From assembly GCA_030549205.1 (NCBI GenBank), contig JAUKTV010000004.1:1984001-2048000 (forward strand): DNA of 64,000 nucleotides, read 5' to 3'. Both the position numbers and the translations under genes were made by a program. The notes beneath the pieces were generated by a model. That model was not told where the DNA came from and searched no databases. It saw only the letters and a program-made list of their open reading frames with translations. This DNA is from Apiosordaria backusii (lineage: Eukaryota; Ascomycota; Sordariomycetes; Sordariales; Lasiosphaeriaceae). This document shows, piece by piece, positions 45,395 through 56,627 of this stretch. Numbering within the stretch: position 1 is the first letter of the stretch; each line of letters begins with the position of its first letter.

Positions 45395-46568
45395 ATGTGG
45401 CGAGACCGCACAAACCTGTAGGTGCCTGTCTATCTTTGCTCTTTGGGAAAGCGGGTGCTAACGCGGTGATCCAGCTACATCTCGTACCGGCAGTCCTACG
45501 CCCACCACCCGGCACAACGAAATCGATATGGGCCATCCACAGTGGGCGACCGCTTTGGCGGAAGTAGCGGCGCAAGCACAGGAGTGTTATTCTCGGCAGA
45601 CGAAGACCGAAGGGGGTTACTATCCGCCGGAGCATACGATGTGGACGATGGCGATGCGGTGATCGAGATGGATCTGCTTCCCCCACGATGGGCCGACGTG
45701 TCTGAGGAAGTCACCGAGATATTGGCCGATATTGCTCAAAAGAGCCAGAAACTGGAACGGCTGCATCAGAAGCATGTGCTACCAGGGTTTAACGATGAGG
45801 ATACCAAAAAAGCAGAGGAAAGAGAGATTGAAAAGTTGACGCAGGCCATCACGAAGGGGTTCCACGATTGCCACGGGTGCATACAACGGATAGAACAGAT
45901 GGTTCGTGAGGGTAAACAGACGGGTCAGATGAGCCGGGCGGATGAAACTATGGCGAAGAATATCCAAGTCAATTTGGCAACCAGAGTGCAGGAAGCGAGC
46001 TCATTGTTTCGAAAGAAGCAGAGCACATATCTCAAAAGTAAGAAAAATAGCTGCATTGATACTGATAGACATGTGGTAGATGCTGACTTTGCACGCAGAG
46101 CTCAAGGGCATGTCCGGACTGATCAGCCCTATTGACCAGACCTCGACTCCTATAAGTGGGGGTGAACCATCACTTTTGGAATCCGATGCCGACAGGACAT
46201 ACTCGCAGGCTACACTACAAGCAGTCACGCACCAGAAACTTCTCAACTCAAACGATGCCGCTATTGCACAACGGGAACGGGAAATTGAAGAGATTGCTCA
46301 AGGCATCATTGACTTAGCAAATCTCTTCCGTGATCTACAGACTATGGTCATTGACCAGGGCACCATGCTGGACAGGATAGACTACAATGTCGAGTCCATG
46401 TCCAGCGACGTGAAAGAAGCCGCGAAAGAGCTCAAAACTGCAGAGGGATATCAGAAGAAGACGATCAAACGGAAGATCATCTTACTTTTGTTGCTTCTGA
46501 TCGCTGCCGTGATCATCTTGTTGGTCATCAAACCCAAGAAACACGGGGGCTCAACCGATGATGATTAG
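45395..46568 (+). CDS. TLG2: Syntaxin-16-type Qa-SNARE Tlg2
   Basis: Exons 45395-45417, 45475-46037 and 46099-46568 give 351 residues. The short first exon encodes MWRDRTNL, matching the conserved Tlg2 N-peptide that binds the Sec1-family protein Vps45; it continues as YISYRQSY after the intron. A helical Habc-type region covers ~75-200. The SNARE motif runs ~260-315 with the central Gln in VIDQGTMLDRID. The protein ends in a single transmembrane helix (~322-339) and the tail KPKKHGGSTDDD. Tlg2 drives fusion of endosome-derived vesicles with the trans-Golgi. Confidence 0.94.
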
Positions 46569-47022
46569 AGAAGCTGCACCTAAACAACAGCTACATGAGT
46601 TTCGCGATACACAGCTAGCAAGGCGCATAATGGGAGGGTTTGTTTGACTAGACGGAAGGCTCACGAGAACTACTAGAATGCTCCCGGATTGGAGCACTGA
46701 GCTCAAATGCTTTTATACCAATTAATTGAGATATGTATGATATTTTGGATATGCCAATGTTTTGAGCTTTGCCCGCATATACAGCTGTGAAGTCATACGT
46801 CTCAAGAGCTTCCAGACAAGTGGAGCCAAAGCAGGGTTGGGCACTGACCACTTCCTCCCCGGACCAACCCGCCCGCCGGGCAAGCTGAGGTGGTGCTCCG
46901 TCATTCCGCTGCCCCAAGCTTTCGAACCTCACCACCACGACGAATTCAACACCAGTTGTTGTTCAACCGCCGCCGAATCGCAAAGCACCACACCTTTTCA
47001 ATCTCCGCTCACTACTTTAACA
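46569..47022. other. Intergenic region TLG2 / COX7
   Basis: 454 bp between tandem genes. It contains the TLG2 3' UTR and the COX7 promoter, and no other feature is supported. Confidence 0.5.
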
Positions 47023-47826
47023 ATGAGGTAAGCAGTCTTTCCCCTTTGTCTAGCGACAGCGATGTGTAGTTTAAGACGCCACCGAGCGGAGTGGTTCAAT
47101 TGGGAATTGCTGCGCATAAAATACCGACGACATCCACGAATCATACGATTTGCGCTCGGGGAGAATGGATTGGGGCAATACGACAACAACGTCACAACAA
47201 CCGCAGGAGGACTGGATTGAATGAAGGAAGACAGAAATGATACGGGCTTGAGAGGGCTAATGTGTTGAACGGTTTTTCTAGTCGTCTCATCGACGCCCCC
47301 AACAAGGTCCCCCACCAACAGCGGGTTTACCAGGCCGCCTACCGCGCCCACACTCGCATCTGGCGGATTGTGAGTAGCTTCCTTCCCTCGCCTTCCCCCC
47401 CCGGTTGGAGACTGGACGTCAAGAGAGGAGAAATGCACAAGAGGAGGGAGAAGATGTGGCTCGAGCTTGGAAGAACAAAAAAAAGAAAAACCACGGGAGT
47501 TGGGGCAGAAATGGAATCGAACCAACCAACCAACCAGCCAACCAGGGAGGAAAGCAATGCATGAATGAACACGAAATGGATTGGAACAGATCTGGCTAAC
47601 CTCTACACCACCCCCCTCCGAACAGAGCCCCCGCAGCAATATCATGCTCACTCCCTACTTCGCCTTGATGTGGGGTACCTTTGGTGGTATGTATCCTTCT
47701 TATATCATAGGCAACCTTTCACGGAGAGAGAGAGAGACGGTTTAGCTGACAAGTAATTGCACAGCCTGCATGTACGGCATGGGTCGTCAGGTCTGCGGCT
47801 ACAAGACCTGGTTCGGCAAGAACTAA
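47023..47826 (+). CDS. COX7: Cytochrome c oxidase subunit VIIa (Cox7)
   Basis: Four exons: 47023-47027 (ATG AG), 47282-47369, 47626-47686 and 47765-47826. All phases fit and the product is 71 residues. It starts MSRLIDAPNKVPHQQRVYQ; IWRISPRSNIMLTPYFALMW spans the second junction and resembles the WRHPRSALYLYPFY part of yeast Cox7. A single membrane helix is followed by MGRQVCGYKTWFGKN. Cox7 is a one-helix subunit of complex IV in the mitochondrial inner membrane. The first two introns (254 and 256 nt) are four times longer than usual for this window. Because the first exon is five bases, the start is inferred from splice phase. Confidence 0.85.
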
Positions 47827-48433
47827 GTCATCTGCCTCACAACGTCAATGCTATAACTTGGGAAAGCAAGGGAGTGGTTTCCTGGAAGAGAAGTAGAAAG
47901 GCGAAGCAACATTAGATGACCGCTGGAAACTTGTATATGTGTATAGCAAGTGGTTGAGAAACAGAAATAGAAGGGTGGTTACCATGCGTACCGTGCGTCC
48001 CTCTGGGGTTTGATCAGCTTGCCGCTTGCCGTTGATATGTTTATAAGATGTGTATAGTTATATCTTGTGACGGCTACATGTTCAAGATTAGCTATGTCCC
48101 GGGACAGCTTTGATTGGAATATGATCCTTGTTTTTAATCATCGCATGAGTTCTGTTCATGTGTTGAGGCTTTGTCACAATGAAACTGGGTTCGAAGGCTC
48201 TCGATGTGTTCTTTTTGCAAAGAAAAAAAAGAGCTGTGCTCCCATTGATCTTTTGACGCCTTCACTCTTAAAAACCGAGAAGTCCTGTGCAGCAGATAGG
48301 AAGGCCCCATCATCTAAAAGTACATTAATGCGAATATTGCTGTCGTCGTGTCATAGTCATGAGGCCATGACTCCTCGTTGAAATGTGGCTGGTGTCTCCT
48401 CACCCACCTCCTTTTCCATTCCTGTTCAATGTT
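47827..48433. other. Intergenic region between convergent COX7 and CLC1
   Basis: 607 bp, presumably two 3' UTRs. The 104-codon ORF at 48067-48381 has no domain or splice support. Confidence 0.5.
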
Positions 48434-49302
48434 TTAGTAGCCCTCAGCTCCAGGGGCTTTCTCATCCTTGCGCAAGCTGACCAGCAACTCCCTGAACCGT
48501 TCCTTGCCAGAGCCAGAAGCGCCGCCCTTTGCACCCTTGCCGCTGACATCGACAATCTTGGCAATGCGCTCCCAGCTGGTGCCGCCCGACGTGGTATCCT
48601 CACGGCTGGCCAGGAACTGCTCGGCCTCCTTCCGTGACTGCGCAATCGTCTTCTCCTTCTTGTTGTTGTAGTTCTCGTAGAAGTCGTCAATGTTCTGTTG
48701 GGCCTCCTTGATAGTCTCGGCGCGCTGCTGGGCGAATTGCTCTGCCCGCTTGGCGTTGCCGGCGTCCCGCTTCTCCCTCCAGTCCTTGATCACCTGGGGC
48801 TCTTCCTCCTCTTGGGTGTAGGGTGTGTAGCCGGAGTTGTAGCTGACCGAGGGGCCGGTGATGGAGGTGGTGCCGCCGGGGGGTGTGAGGCCCTGGTTAT
48901 TTTTGGATGTTAGGACGCCTTTCTATACGAACACCACGCAAGTAGTCTGGACGTTCTTCCATACCTCATTTGGGCTAGTGATGTCGGGGAATTGGCTATC
49001 AAACGCAGCATTGTTATTGCCCGGGGCAGAGATGCCACCTCCTAGCAGGTCGTCGTCATCGTCGTCGAACCCGGCGTCCTCAACTGTCGCAAACTGGTTG
49101 GCGTCATCGCCGAGGATAGCCTTCTCACGCTCCAGGAAGTTGCTGGTTGCGGGAACTTCGGAGACATCCTGAACGCCGGTCTGGGCTGAATGCGAAAGTG
49201 TTAGGAGCAGCTCGATTCTATCAAGGTACAGGGTATATAGGGGGCTGTATTTGACTTACCGCCGGAGTCGAAGTCCTCCAATGATGGGAATCTGTCAGCC
49301 AT
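48434..49302 (-). CDS. CLC1: Clathrin light chain
   Basis: Exons 49302-49260, 49185-48965 and 48892-48434 give 240 residues. The N-terminus is MADRFPSLEDFDSG. An acidic segment with DDDDDDLLGGG follows, then the conserved helix WREKRDAGNAKRAEQ that binds the clathrin heavy chain, and a C-terminal part with TSWERIAKIVDVSGKGAKG, diagnostic of fungal light chains. It regulates clathrin lattice assembly. AP-1 gamma and TLG2 are nearby. The start codon lies 719 bp from that of the divergent RTT103. Confidence 0.95.
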
Positions 49303-50021
49303 GGTGATAGTGTGTGATTAAACCAAGTTTCAAGCGGCAAAGTCAGAGAATATGTGAAAAACGCAGGCTTGAAGGTTGTGTGGTTGTTTGTTCAAATAAA
49401 TCCAAGGTGCCTTTGATCGCGCCAGGTTGCTGCGCTTGCGCTGGGCCGCTGGCTGGCACCTGGAGCTTGCAGGAGCGATTGGCTGGCAGGGGTTGATGGG
49501 TTAATTATGCTTCAATCGGATGGGCTGCCAAGAATATGCAATAAAACGCTACCACTTGAGACGAAACAGTCTTTGATGCATTTGGAGCTGGGCAACAACC
49601 TTCCCAAATCCATTTAAAGCTTCCCATCCATCCACACATCCCCATCACTTTCCCGGTTTTCATCTCCACAGCAAACAAGCAAACAAACTGCACATTCATT
49701 CTTTCCTGTCCTTCTTCACTGCCTGGCATTTACGCTGGACATCTGGTAGGAAGTGTAGCTCTTGATAGTGCGATACTTGTGGCAAAGTTCTCGCAGCCAA
49801 GCAGGTCGCGACGTCCGCTTGTCAAGTCGGCCATCTGAATCGTGATTTGAGCAAGCTTCTGATTGGGGACGGACATTGAAATCATCCACCACGTTCACAT
49901 CTACCCATTATCATCAGACTTATTGCCTGCCTGCTTCAGTTTCGGCCATCTTGTATTCATCCTGCGGGCCAAAGCACCAATCCACAATTTTTGTCTTGCT
50001 CGCAAGCTGTATATTTCAACA
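49303..50021. promoter_or_regulatory. Shared divergent promoter region CLC1 / RTT103
   Basis: 719 bp between two divergent genes. Short ORFs (49505-49898 minus, 49863-50141 plus) conflict with each other or overlap the RTT103 start in another frame, and are not supported. Confidence 0.5.
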
Positions 50022-51432
50022 ATGGCATATACCGATGATGCAGTGTTGTCGAAGCTCTCGGCTCTAAACGAGACACATGAGAGCATCGCAACCACGGCAC
50101 AATGGATCATGTTCCACAGGTACGTTTCGACCTCAATCTAGCCCAGATATCGATGGGACCTCTCATCGTGTTTTATTGTAGATGCTAACTGCGTCCATAG
50201 ACGTCATGCAACTCAGACTGTCAAGTTGTGGCTCGGTAAACTGAAGGACCTGCCGTCGCCTAAGAGGTTGAACATGATTTATCTTGCCAATGGTGAGTGC
50301 CACCATCGATTGATTCATTCTTTGTTTTCCTCATCTCGTTCCCATTACTAACCATACCTACAGAGGTCACACAGCAGAGCAAAGCTCGCCATAAGGATGA
50401 CTTTATCAACGCCTTCGCCCCTGTCATTGCGGAAGCCACGGCATCAGCCTACAGGGGTGCCAGCCCTGATGTTCAGAACAAACTGCGTAGAGTTGTTGAT
50501 GTTTGGCGCGACCGCAGTGTCTTTGACAGGGACACTATACACGGCTTATACGAGCGTCTGGGAGGTAAGTGGCCCTATACTACAAATCTTTTCAACTCAT
50601 GAGTCCTTGCTAATACATCATTGCTTCAGAACTCGATAAATCACGCCCTACCAATAATGGCGGTACCTTTGGCGGGTCTGGGTTCAATTCATCAGGACCT
50701 CCTGTCCCTTCTGAGTTCATGCCGCTGGTTACGCATTACCAGGCCCTCACTAGAAGTGCCGCTCCCATGAAGAGCGCTCTCACCAATGCCCAGACAGAGT
50801 ATGAGAAACTTTCCGACCCGGCCACCACGCAGGCCACAGCCCTGCCTCTCCAGGCGGCCCGCTTGAATGGATTACTGAAGAATCTCGCCAATGCCGAGGG
50901 TGCGGTCGCGGAGAGCATGCGGACCCGAAGAGAGATGATCAGAAGCTTGGAGAGGATTCTCGCCGAGAACCAGCATACTCTTCAGCAGGAAGAGAAGCAC
51001 ATGAAGCTACTCAGCGGCCGCAGAACTGAGATCGAACAGAAGAAGAACCAAGTCGAGGCAACCATCCTTGGCGGCCAGGTCATCAAGCAGGAACCAGGTG
51101 TCACGGGTGATAGAACCTCCACCGAGCCGGAGCCTCCCCAGTTTGAGGCATTGACGCCACCTCACCAGAGTGATGCGGACGACGAGCCTGTGAAGATCGA
51201 GCAGAACGGCAACCATTCAGCACTTGCGCTCCAGCAAACTCCTACGTTCCCGGTCATTGCTCCCGGCATAGAGATGCTGTCGAGCGTCGCCGCCAACTAT
51301 CAAGCTGTCCCGATCAACGGGCCCAACAAAAAGCGCAAGGTAGCGCCGTCAGATGACTTCCCGGATCTTGGAAACGATGGTATTGACGAGGATGTTCAGG
51401 AGATGTTGCGGAAGGAGAGCCAGAGCGCGTGA
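50022..51432 (+). CDS. RTT103: CID-domain transcription termination factor Rtt103
   Basis: Four exons, 50022-50119, 50201-50292, 50364-50564 and 50630-51432, give 397 residues. The N-terminal ~140 residues are a CTD-interacting domain: LSALNETHESIATTAQWIMF, then LPSPKRLNMIYLANEV and the DVWRDRSVFD helix. A long coiled coil (~215-290, ERILAENQHTLQQEEKHM) follows, then a disordered Pro/Glu-rich part. The C-terminus holds a basic NKKRKV nuclear-localisation-like motif. Rtt103 binds Ser2-phosphorylated RNA Pol II CTD and helps Rat1-dependent termination. The intron-rich 5' half and single long last exon are typical. Confidence 0.9.
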
Positions 51433-52166
51433 GCTAGGGGTGTTGATACTGGTTCGTAGTGGGATCTGATTTCTTCAGTTTGCATATTGGAATTTAACTT
51501 GCATTGAAATTGGGACTGGAGTTCTGGGTCTTCTCGGAGGGTTCTAGTTTCTCTTAGGATCAAGAGGTTTCACTGTGTCTAGTTTTGTTATTGTATAATA
51601 TCACCAACATCACCGGACTGTTGAGATTTCTGAGATATATGTGGGCTCATGGGTTCTATATAGTGCCGTGGAATCAACAACTGCTCTCAACGTAGCCAGT
51701 CTCTGAAAGTCAGGGAAGCCATCACATTGATCAGGGTCAGCATGCCAAGTAAATATCAATTGCACATGCCACCTGGCAAGGCAGTGGGAACCGACGAAGA
51801 AAAACCGCATCCGGCCCGTGCAGCTCAAACCGCACAGTGGGTCCACGCTTGCCGCCTCGGCGATTAGGATGACGAAATCCCGATGCCCAGCAATTCTGTC
51901 GACAGGGGTCCCAATTGGCAGCCGGGACTGCGACCGAACCTCACCCATCCGATCTGTGATTTTTCTTCCATTCACTTCCGCTCTCCATTGCTCCGTGATT
52001 CACATGGAACTCGACACGCCCTGAAGCCGATAACTGCGCACACTACGGCCGGCGCTTGGCCGATATGACAACCCCCCAACATTTCACCTTCTCGAGATAG
52101 CGAGGCACAAGAAGCACCAACGACCTGGAATTCTCTCATACAGCCCGAGCGAAGAAAGCACTCGTC
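51433..52166. other. Intergenic region RTT103 / MDL1
   Basis: 734 bp between tandem genes. It holds the RTT103 3' UTR and MDL1 promoter. Minus-strand ORFs of 83-121 codons here run into the MDL1 leader and are not supported. Confidence 0.5.
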
Positions 52167-54617
52167 ATGGTTTCGGGGGCGGTCGCAGCGGCAGCTTTGC
52201 GCCGCGCGGCTCTGCTCCCGCAACGCGCCTTAGGTGCAGGCGGGATCGGCTATGCAAATGCACCATTACTCGCACCTTCACCATCACCAGCGCCTTTGAT
52301 ATTGTCCCGAGATGCATTCCACACGCCGAGGCCCTGCTCGGCCGCACCTCCCGCGAAGCTCCAACCCCGCCGCCATTTCTCTTCTCGCCCCGGAGCCGGG
52401 AGGACCTCCCCCACGCCAACACCTGCGTCTTCGCAGCAACAACCACTTGGACTGCGACCTCGGCTTGCCCAGCCGACATGGGCATCGCCGATTAACATTC
52501 TTCGCCAACTATCAACGACACCACCAAGATTCGAGCAAGCAAAGGAGGCTGCTTCCGCCAACAAGGAGCAACAATCTCCAACACAAGAGGAACAAGCACA
52601 GAAGGAAGAAGAGGTGGACCAACATCTCAAGGCACATGGATTTCAAAAGAGCGCAAAGGCGGCCAAGGCTGCGCACGTCAACATGGCGGCGCGCCTTTCC
52701 AAGGAAGGAAAAGGTCAGGGTAGCGAAGGCAAACCTGGCTGGGCTGAGGTTTGGCGGTTGATCAAGATTGCCCGACCTGAGCTCAAGTGGCTAGGCGTGG
52801 CGTTTATCTTGCTGCTCATCTCTTCTAGTGTTACCATGTCGATTCCCTTCTCCGTGGGCAGGATCCTGGATCTCTCGACCAAGGAGAACGCTGACGAGGT
52901 TCGGCTGTTTGGGCTTACTCTGACACAGTTCTTTTGCGGACTTGCTGCTGTTCTTACGATTGGTGCGACGGCCAACTTTGGGCGGATTATTCTGCTGAGG
53001 ATTGTTGGCGAGCGTGTCGTGGCTAGGTTGAGGACGCAGCTTTACCGGAGGACGTATGTTCAGGATGCGGAGTTCTTTGACGCCAACCGGGTTGGCGACT
53101 TGATCTCGCGGCTGAACTCTGATACTGTTATTGTCGGCAAGAGCATTACGCAGAACGTTTCGGATGGTCTTCGGTCTTTGGTTAGCGGCGCTGCTGGGTT
53201 CGTCGCCATGGCTTGGCTGAGTCCGAAGCTGACTTCGATTATCCTCGTTATGGTCCCCCCTATCGGTATTGGCGCTTTTTTATACGGCCGTGCGATTCGC
53301 AACCTCAGTCGACAGATTCAGAAGAATGTGGGTTCTTTGATGAAGATTGCGGAGGAACGGTTAGGTAACATCAAGACGAGTCAAGCTTTCGTTGGCGAGG
53401 TTCAGGAAATGGGCAGATACAGCAAGCAGGTCAGAAAGATCTTTGCGCTCGGGAGACGGGATGCTATCATCTCTGGTACATTCTTTGCTTCCACGAGTTG
53501 GGCGGGCAACATGACCATTCTGGCTATGCTCATTGTGGGAGGCAATCTTGTTCGCACAGGGGTCATGACTTTGGGCGACTTGACGTCTTTCATGATGTAC
53601 ACTGTCTTTGCAGGATCAAGCTTATTTGGTGTCAGTGGCTTCTACTCGGAACTTATGAAGGGCGTTGGCGCTGCCAGTCGTCTCTTTGAGCTCCAGGACC
53701 GGAAGCCTAGCATTCACCAGACGGTCGGCTTGAAAGTGAAGTCGGCACAAGGCCCTATCAAGTTTTCCAACGTTCACTTTGCCTACCCTACAAGACCGGC
53801 GGTGGCTATTTTCAACGGCCTCGATTTCGAAATTCCCTCTGGCAGCAACGTCTGTATCGTCGGTCCCTCGGGAGGTGGTAAGTCGACTGTGGCCTCTCTT
53901 TTGCTTCGGTTCTACAACCCAACCTCGGGCAGTATTACTATCAACGGCGTGGACATTTCCAAGATGAACGTCAAATCCCTCAGACGGCGGATCGGTATGG
54001 TTTCACAGGAGCCCGTGCTCTTCTCGGGTACCATTGCCGAGAACATTTCATATGGAAGGCCAAACGCTAAGAGATGGGAAATCATTGCGGCTGCGCAAAA
54101 GGCCAACTGCGGTTTCATCAGTGACTTCCCCGATGGCTTGGAAACACAGGTTGGTGCTCGTGGAGCGCAACTTTCAGGTGGACAGAAGCAGCGCATCGCC
54201 ATTGCTCGCGCTCTCCTCAAGGATCCTGATATTCTTCTCCTCGACGAAGCCACCTCGGCTCTTGACGCCGAATCTGAGACGCTTGTCAACTCTGCCCTTG
54301 CGGCGCTGCTCCAGGGTCGCAGCACAACCATCTCGATTGCTCACAGATTGTCCACGATCAAGCGGTCCGATAAGATTATTGTTCTCTCCAGCGATGGCAC
54401 GGTGGCGGAGATTGGAAGCTATACTGAGCTGAGCAACAACCCGGCAAGTGCTTTCAGCAAGCTTATGGAGTGGCAGATGTCTGGTGGTGACGTTCCTACG
54501 TCTGCTAGCCCTCGTATCACGGAGGCTGAGGCGCTTGAGGAGGACTTGGAGGAGACGGAGGAGCATGAAGATGAGGATGATTTTTCCGAGGAGGTTGAGG
54601 AGGAGAAGAAGCGGTAA
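52167..54617 (+). CDS. MDL1: Mitochondrial ABC half-transporter, MDL1/ABCB10 type
   Basis: A single exon of 816 residues. The N-terminal ~110 residues are rich in Ala/Arg/Ser/Pro and fit a mitochondrial presequence. A Gln/Glu-rich linker follows, then a six-helix ABC transmembrane domain (~200-500). The ATPase domain has Walker A GPSGGGKST (~residue 565), signature LSGGQKQRIAIARAL (~668), Walker B ILLLDEATSALD (~690) and the IAHRLSTIK switch His. The C-terminus is very acidic. Yeast Mdl1 exports peptides from the matrix; the closest alternative is Mdl2. Atm1 is less likely because the flanking sequence pattern differs. Confidence 0.85.
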   Translation: MVSGAVAAAALRRAALLPQRALGAGGIGYANAPLLAPSPSPAPLILSRDAFHTPRPCSAAPPAKLQPRRHFSSRPGAGRTSPTPTPASSQQQPLGLRPRLAQPTWASPINILRQLSTTPPRFEQAKEAASANKEQQSPTQEEQAQKEEEVDQHLKAHGFQKSAKAAKAAHVNMAARLSKEGKGQGSEGKPGWAEVWRLIKIARPELKWLGVAFILLLISSSVTMSIPFSVGRILDLSTKENADEVRLFGLTLTQFFCGLAAVLTIGATANFGRIILLRIVGERVVARLRTQLYRRTYVQDAEFFDANRVGDLISRLNSDTVIVGKSITQNVSDGLRSLVSGAAGFVAMAWLSPKLTSIILVMVPPIGIGAFLYGRAIRNLSRQIQKNVGSLMKIAEERLGNIKTSQAFVGEVQEMGRYSKQVRKIFALGRRDAIISGTFFASTSWAGNMTILAMLIVGGNLVRTGVMTLGDLTSFMMYTVFAGSSLFGVSGFYSELMKGVGAASRLFELQDRKPSIHQTVGLKVKSAQGPIKFSNVHFAYPTRPAVAIFNGLDFEIPSGSNVCIVGPSGGGKSTVASLLLRFYNPTSGSITINGVDISKMNVKSLRRRIGMVSQEPVLFSGTIAENISYGRPNAKRWEIIAAAQKANCGFISDFPDGLETQVGARGAQLSGGQKQRIAIARALLKDPDILLLDEATSALDAESETLVNSALAALLQGRSTTISIAHRLSTIKRSDKIIVLSSDGTVAEIGSYTELSNNPASAFSKLMEWQMSGGDVPTSASPRITEAEALEEDLEETEEHEDEDDFSEEVEEEKKR

Positions 54618-56627
54618 AGCTATTTACCGTGGTTTAGAAAAAAAGAACACCCCGTATCATGATAGAGGTGAAAATGCCTCAGAAGAACGGGAGAGCCGAT
54701 GTACGCGTGTGCCCGTCGCATATAGAAGTCGGGATCTAACCACCGCGAGATTTGCATATTCAAATATGGGAGGCGTCTGTCTATATACAGGAAGGATGTG
54801 GCTGCATATACGGAATAATGTGTATACATCATTCGGGATCAGGGTGAGCGAAAATCTCCACTCGATAAATGGGAAACAGACAAGGAAAACGGTGCTCAAA
54901 AATTGGTGAAAGGCCATATACTGGAATACCTAGCTCTTTAGCCCCAAGATCTTTTAGCTGAGAAGAAGACAACTGTATACATATTACGCTGTGCTGGGTT
55001 GCTTGGGCGGGAAGGCATTGTTGCCTCCCGAAGGCGTGATTTTGTGGCGACTTTGAAAGAGCTTTAGAATTGTTCCCAGCATCTTGTCCGTGTATCCCTT
55101 CTGAAGAGGACCGTGATATTCAATTCCATGGGGCATTGCTACTTCAGATGCAGATTTTCGAACAGCACACCCGAATCATCCACCGGGATCCACGAAGAGT
55201 GGGCTACAAGTGGCCAGGAACCCCCAATTGCTCGAAAGGAGAAATCTCACATGCACTCCAGCGTGGCGGGTTCGTGAAACTTCAGACAGGACCCCACCTG
55301 CGGGTGGGCGGCCAGCCCCACACTCACTCCAGCAGCGAATTCTGAATGACAGCAAAGTCACGAAAACCCTGCCTCCGAAGTAGGCGGTCTCTGGTGATCC
55401 CTGGACGCCTGTACCGGCGCGGTACAAGATCCGATATTCTCCCTCCCGGGTTGTTGTCAGTTGTGACTCGGTCGGATTGAGGCGTGGGTTGTTGCTCTGG
55501 CGATATTTCCTTACCTGGGGCTTTTTAACCGGTTCGGCCTTTGTGTATCCTCTCTCTCTTTTCCCATTTTTTTGTTATCTACGAATAACTAGGACCGGGG
55601 ACTTGCTGTTTAGACGGAGGAGTCATCGCTTCGTTTCTTATTACCACCCCCATCCAATATCTACTCACGTCTTTCTTTTTTGCGGAACCCTCGCCCGGTT
55701 TATTAAGACCAAAACCTGCCTTCCGGTTGTCCAGACCGAGATACCGCTTTCTTTGACGGGTGGTGGCTTTTTTCTTACATTGCATTGAGACCAATTGCTA
55801 CTGGACGAATTCTTTTGCCCGCCCAACTACCCTACCTTGGACCTGGAACTTTGGGGGTGTTAGTATATACTTCACTGTATAGAAAACCAAAAAAGGTACT
55901 GTACCTACCCGACTCCCTTTCATTTTTTTTGCAGGCAGGGCCCATCATCATCCCATATCCCGCATTGCACGAGGCACAAAAATAGTTCACTCCCTTCTGT
56001 CCGAACCTATACCAATTCCCCTCCCGCGCACACATGTGAGTGAGTGTGGTAAGGTAGTGGGCGCATGTGCCTCACTCGAGAGAGAGCCACGGGGGAAACC
56101 AAGGCTGCACGTTTTCCCATCTTTGGCCGTCTCCAGGTTGACAGGCAGGCAAGGAACCAGCAGCCACGCCGGGCGTCTCCGGGGTTGCTTCTTCTTCCAT
56201 TTTCATTTTCACGAGGCATTGGTTCAATTCGCTGACTGATTCTTAAAGATCACACCCTCCCCCGCCAGAACTCACCAGGGTCTCTTCGAAGTAAGAGTCA
56301 TCCAACTTTCAAGATTAAATATCTTTATTCGGCCGTGCCATTGGACCCATTGAGGTTTTTCCTGGTACTCTTTCCGGCTTGTTGAAACACAGCCGAGGGA
56401 AAATTTCGAGCTGAGAGATATACCGCCTTCACTTTAAACATAGTGGTCGGTTCTCACTCAGCAGAAGTTCTTTATTCTTCAAATTTGAGGTTTCTCTTGT
56501 TTCACCCACTGAGAAACACTACCCCGCCAAAAATCAACGTTTGAGTCACCCCAGCTTTCACTAGCAAGGGGCCGTCAGTGGGAAAAAGCAACACCAAAAA
56601 TTGCCTGCCGGTACCACAGTCGACAAG
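54618..56627. other. 2-kb gene-free region upstream of HOM3
   Basis: The longest gap in the window. No protein or RNA gene is recognised. It contains pyrimidine-rich tracts (for example 55546-55575), the palindrome AGGTAC-T-GTACCT at 55894-55906, a TGACTC half-site at 55464-55469 and a perfect TGAGTCA close to HOM3. Several short ORFs (55477-55788, 55785-55985) could be upstream ORFs if the leader is long. Confidence 0.5.
56542..56548 (+). promoter_or_regulatory. Gcn4/CPC1 binding site (TGAGTCA)
   Basis: A perfect TGA(G/C)TCA element 80 bp before the HOM3 ATG. Amino-acid biosynthesis genes are known targets of Gcn4 in yeast and of CPC1 in Neurospora, so cross-pathway control of HOM3 is likely. 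Binding itself is inferred. Confidence 0.65.
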
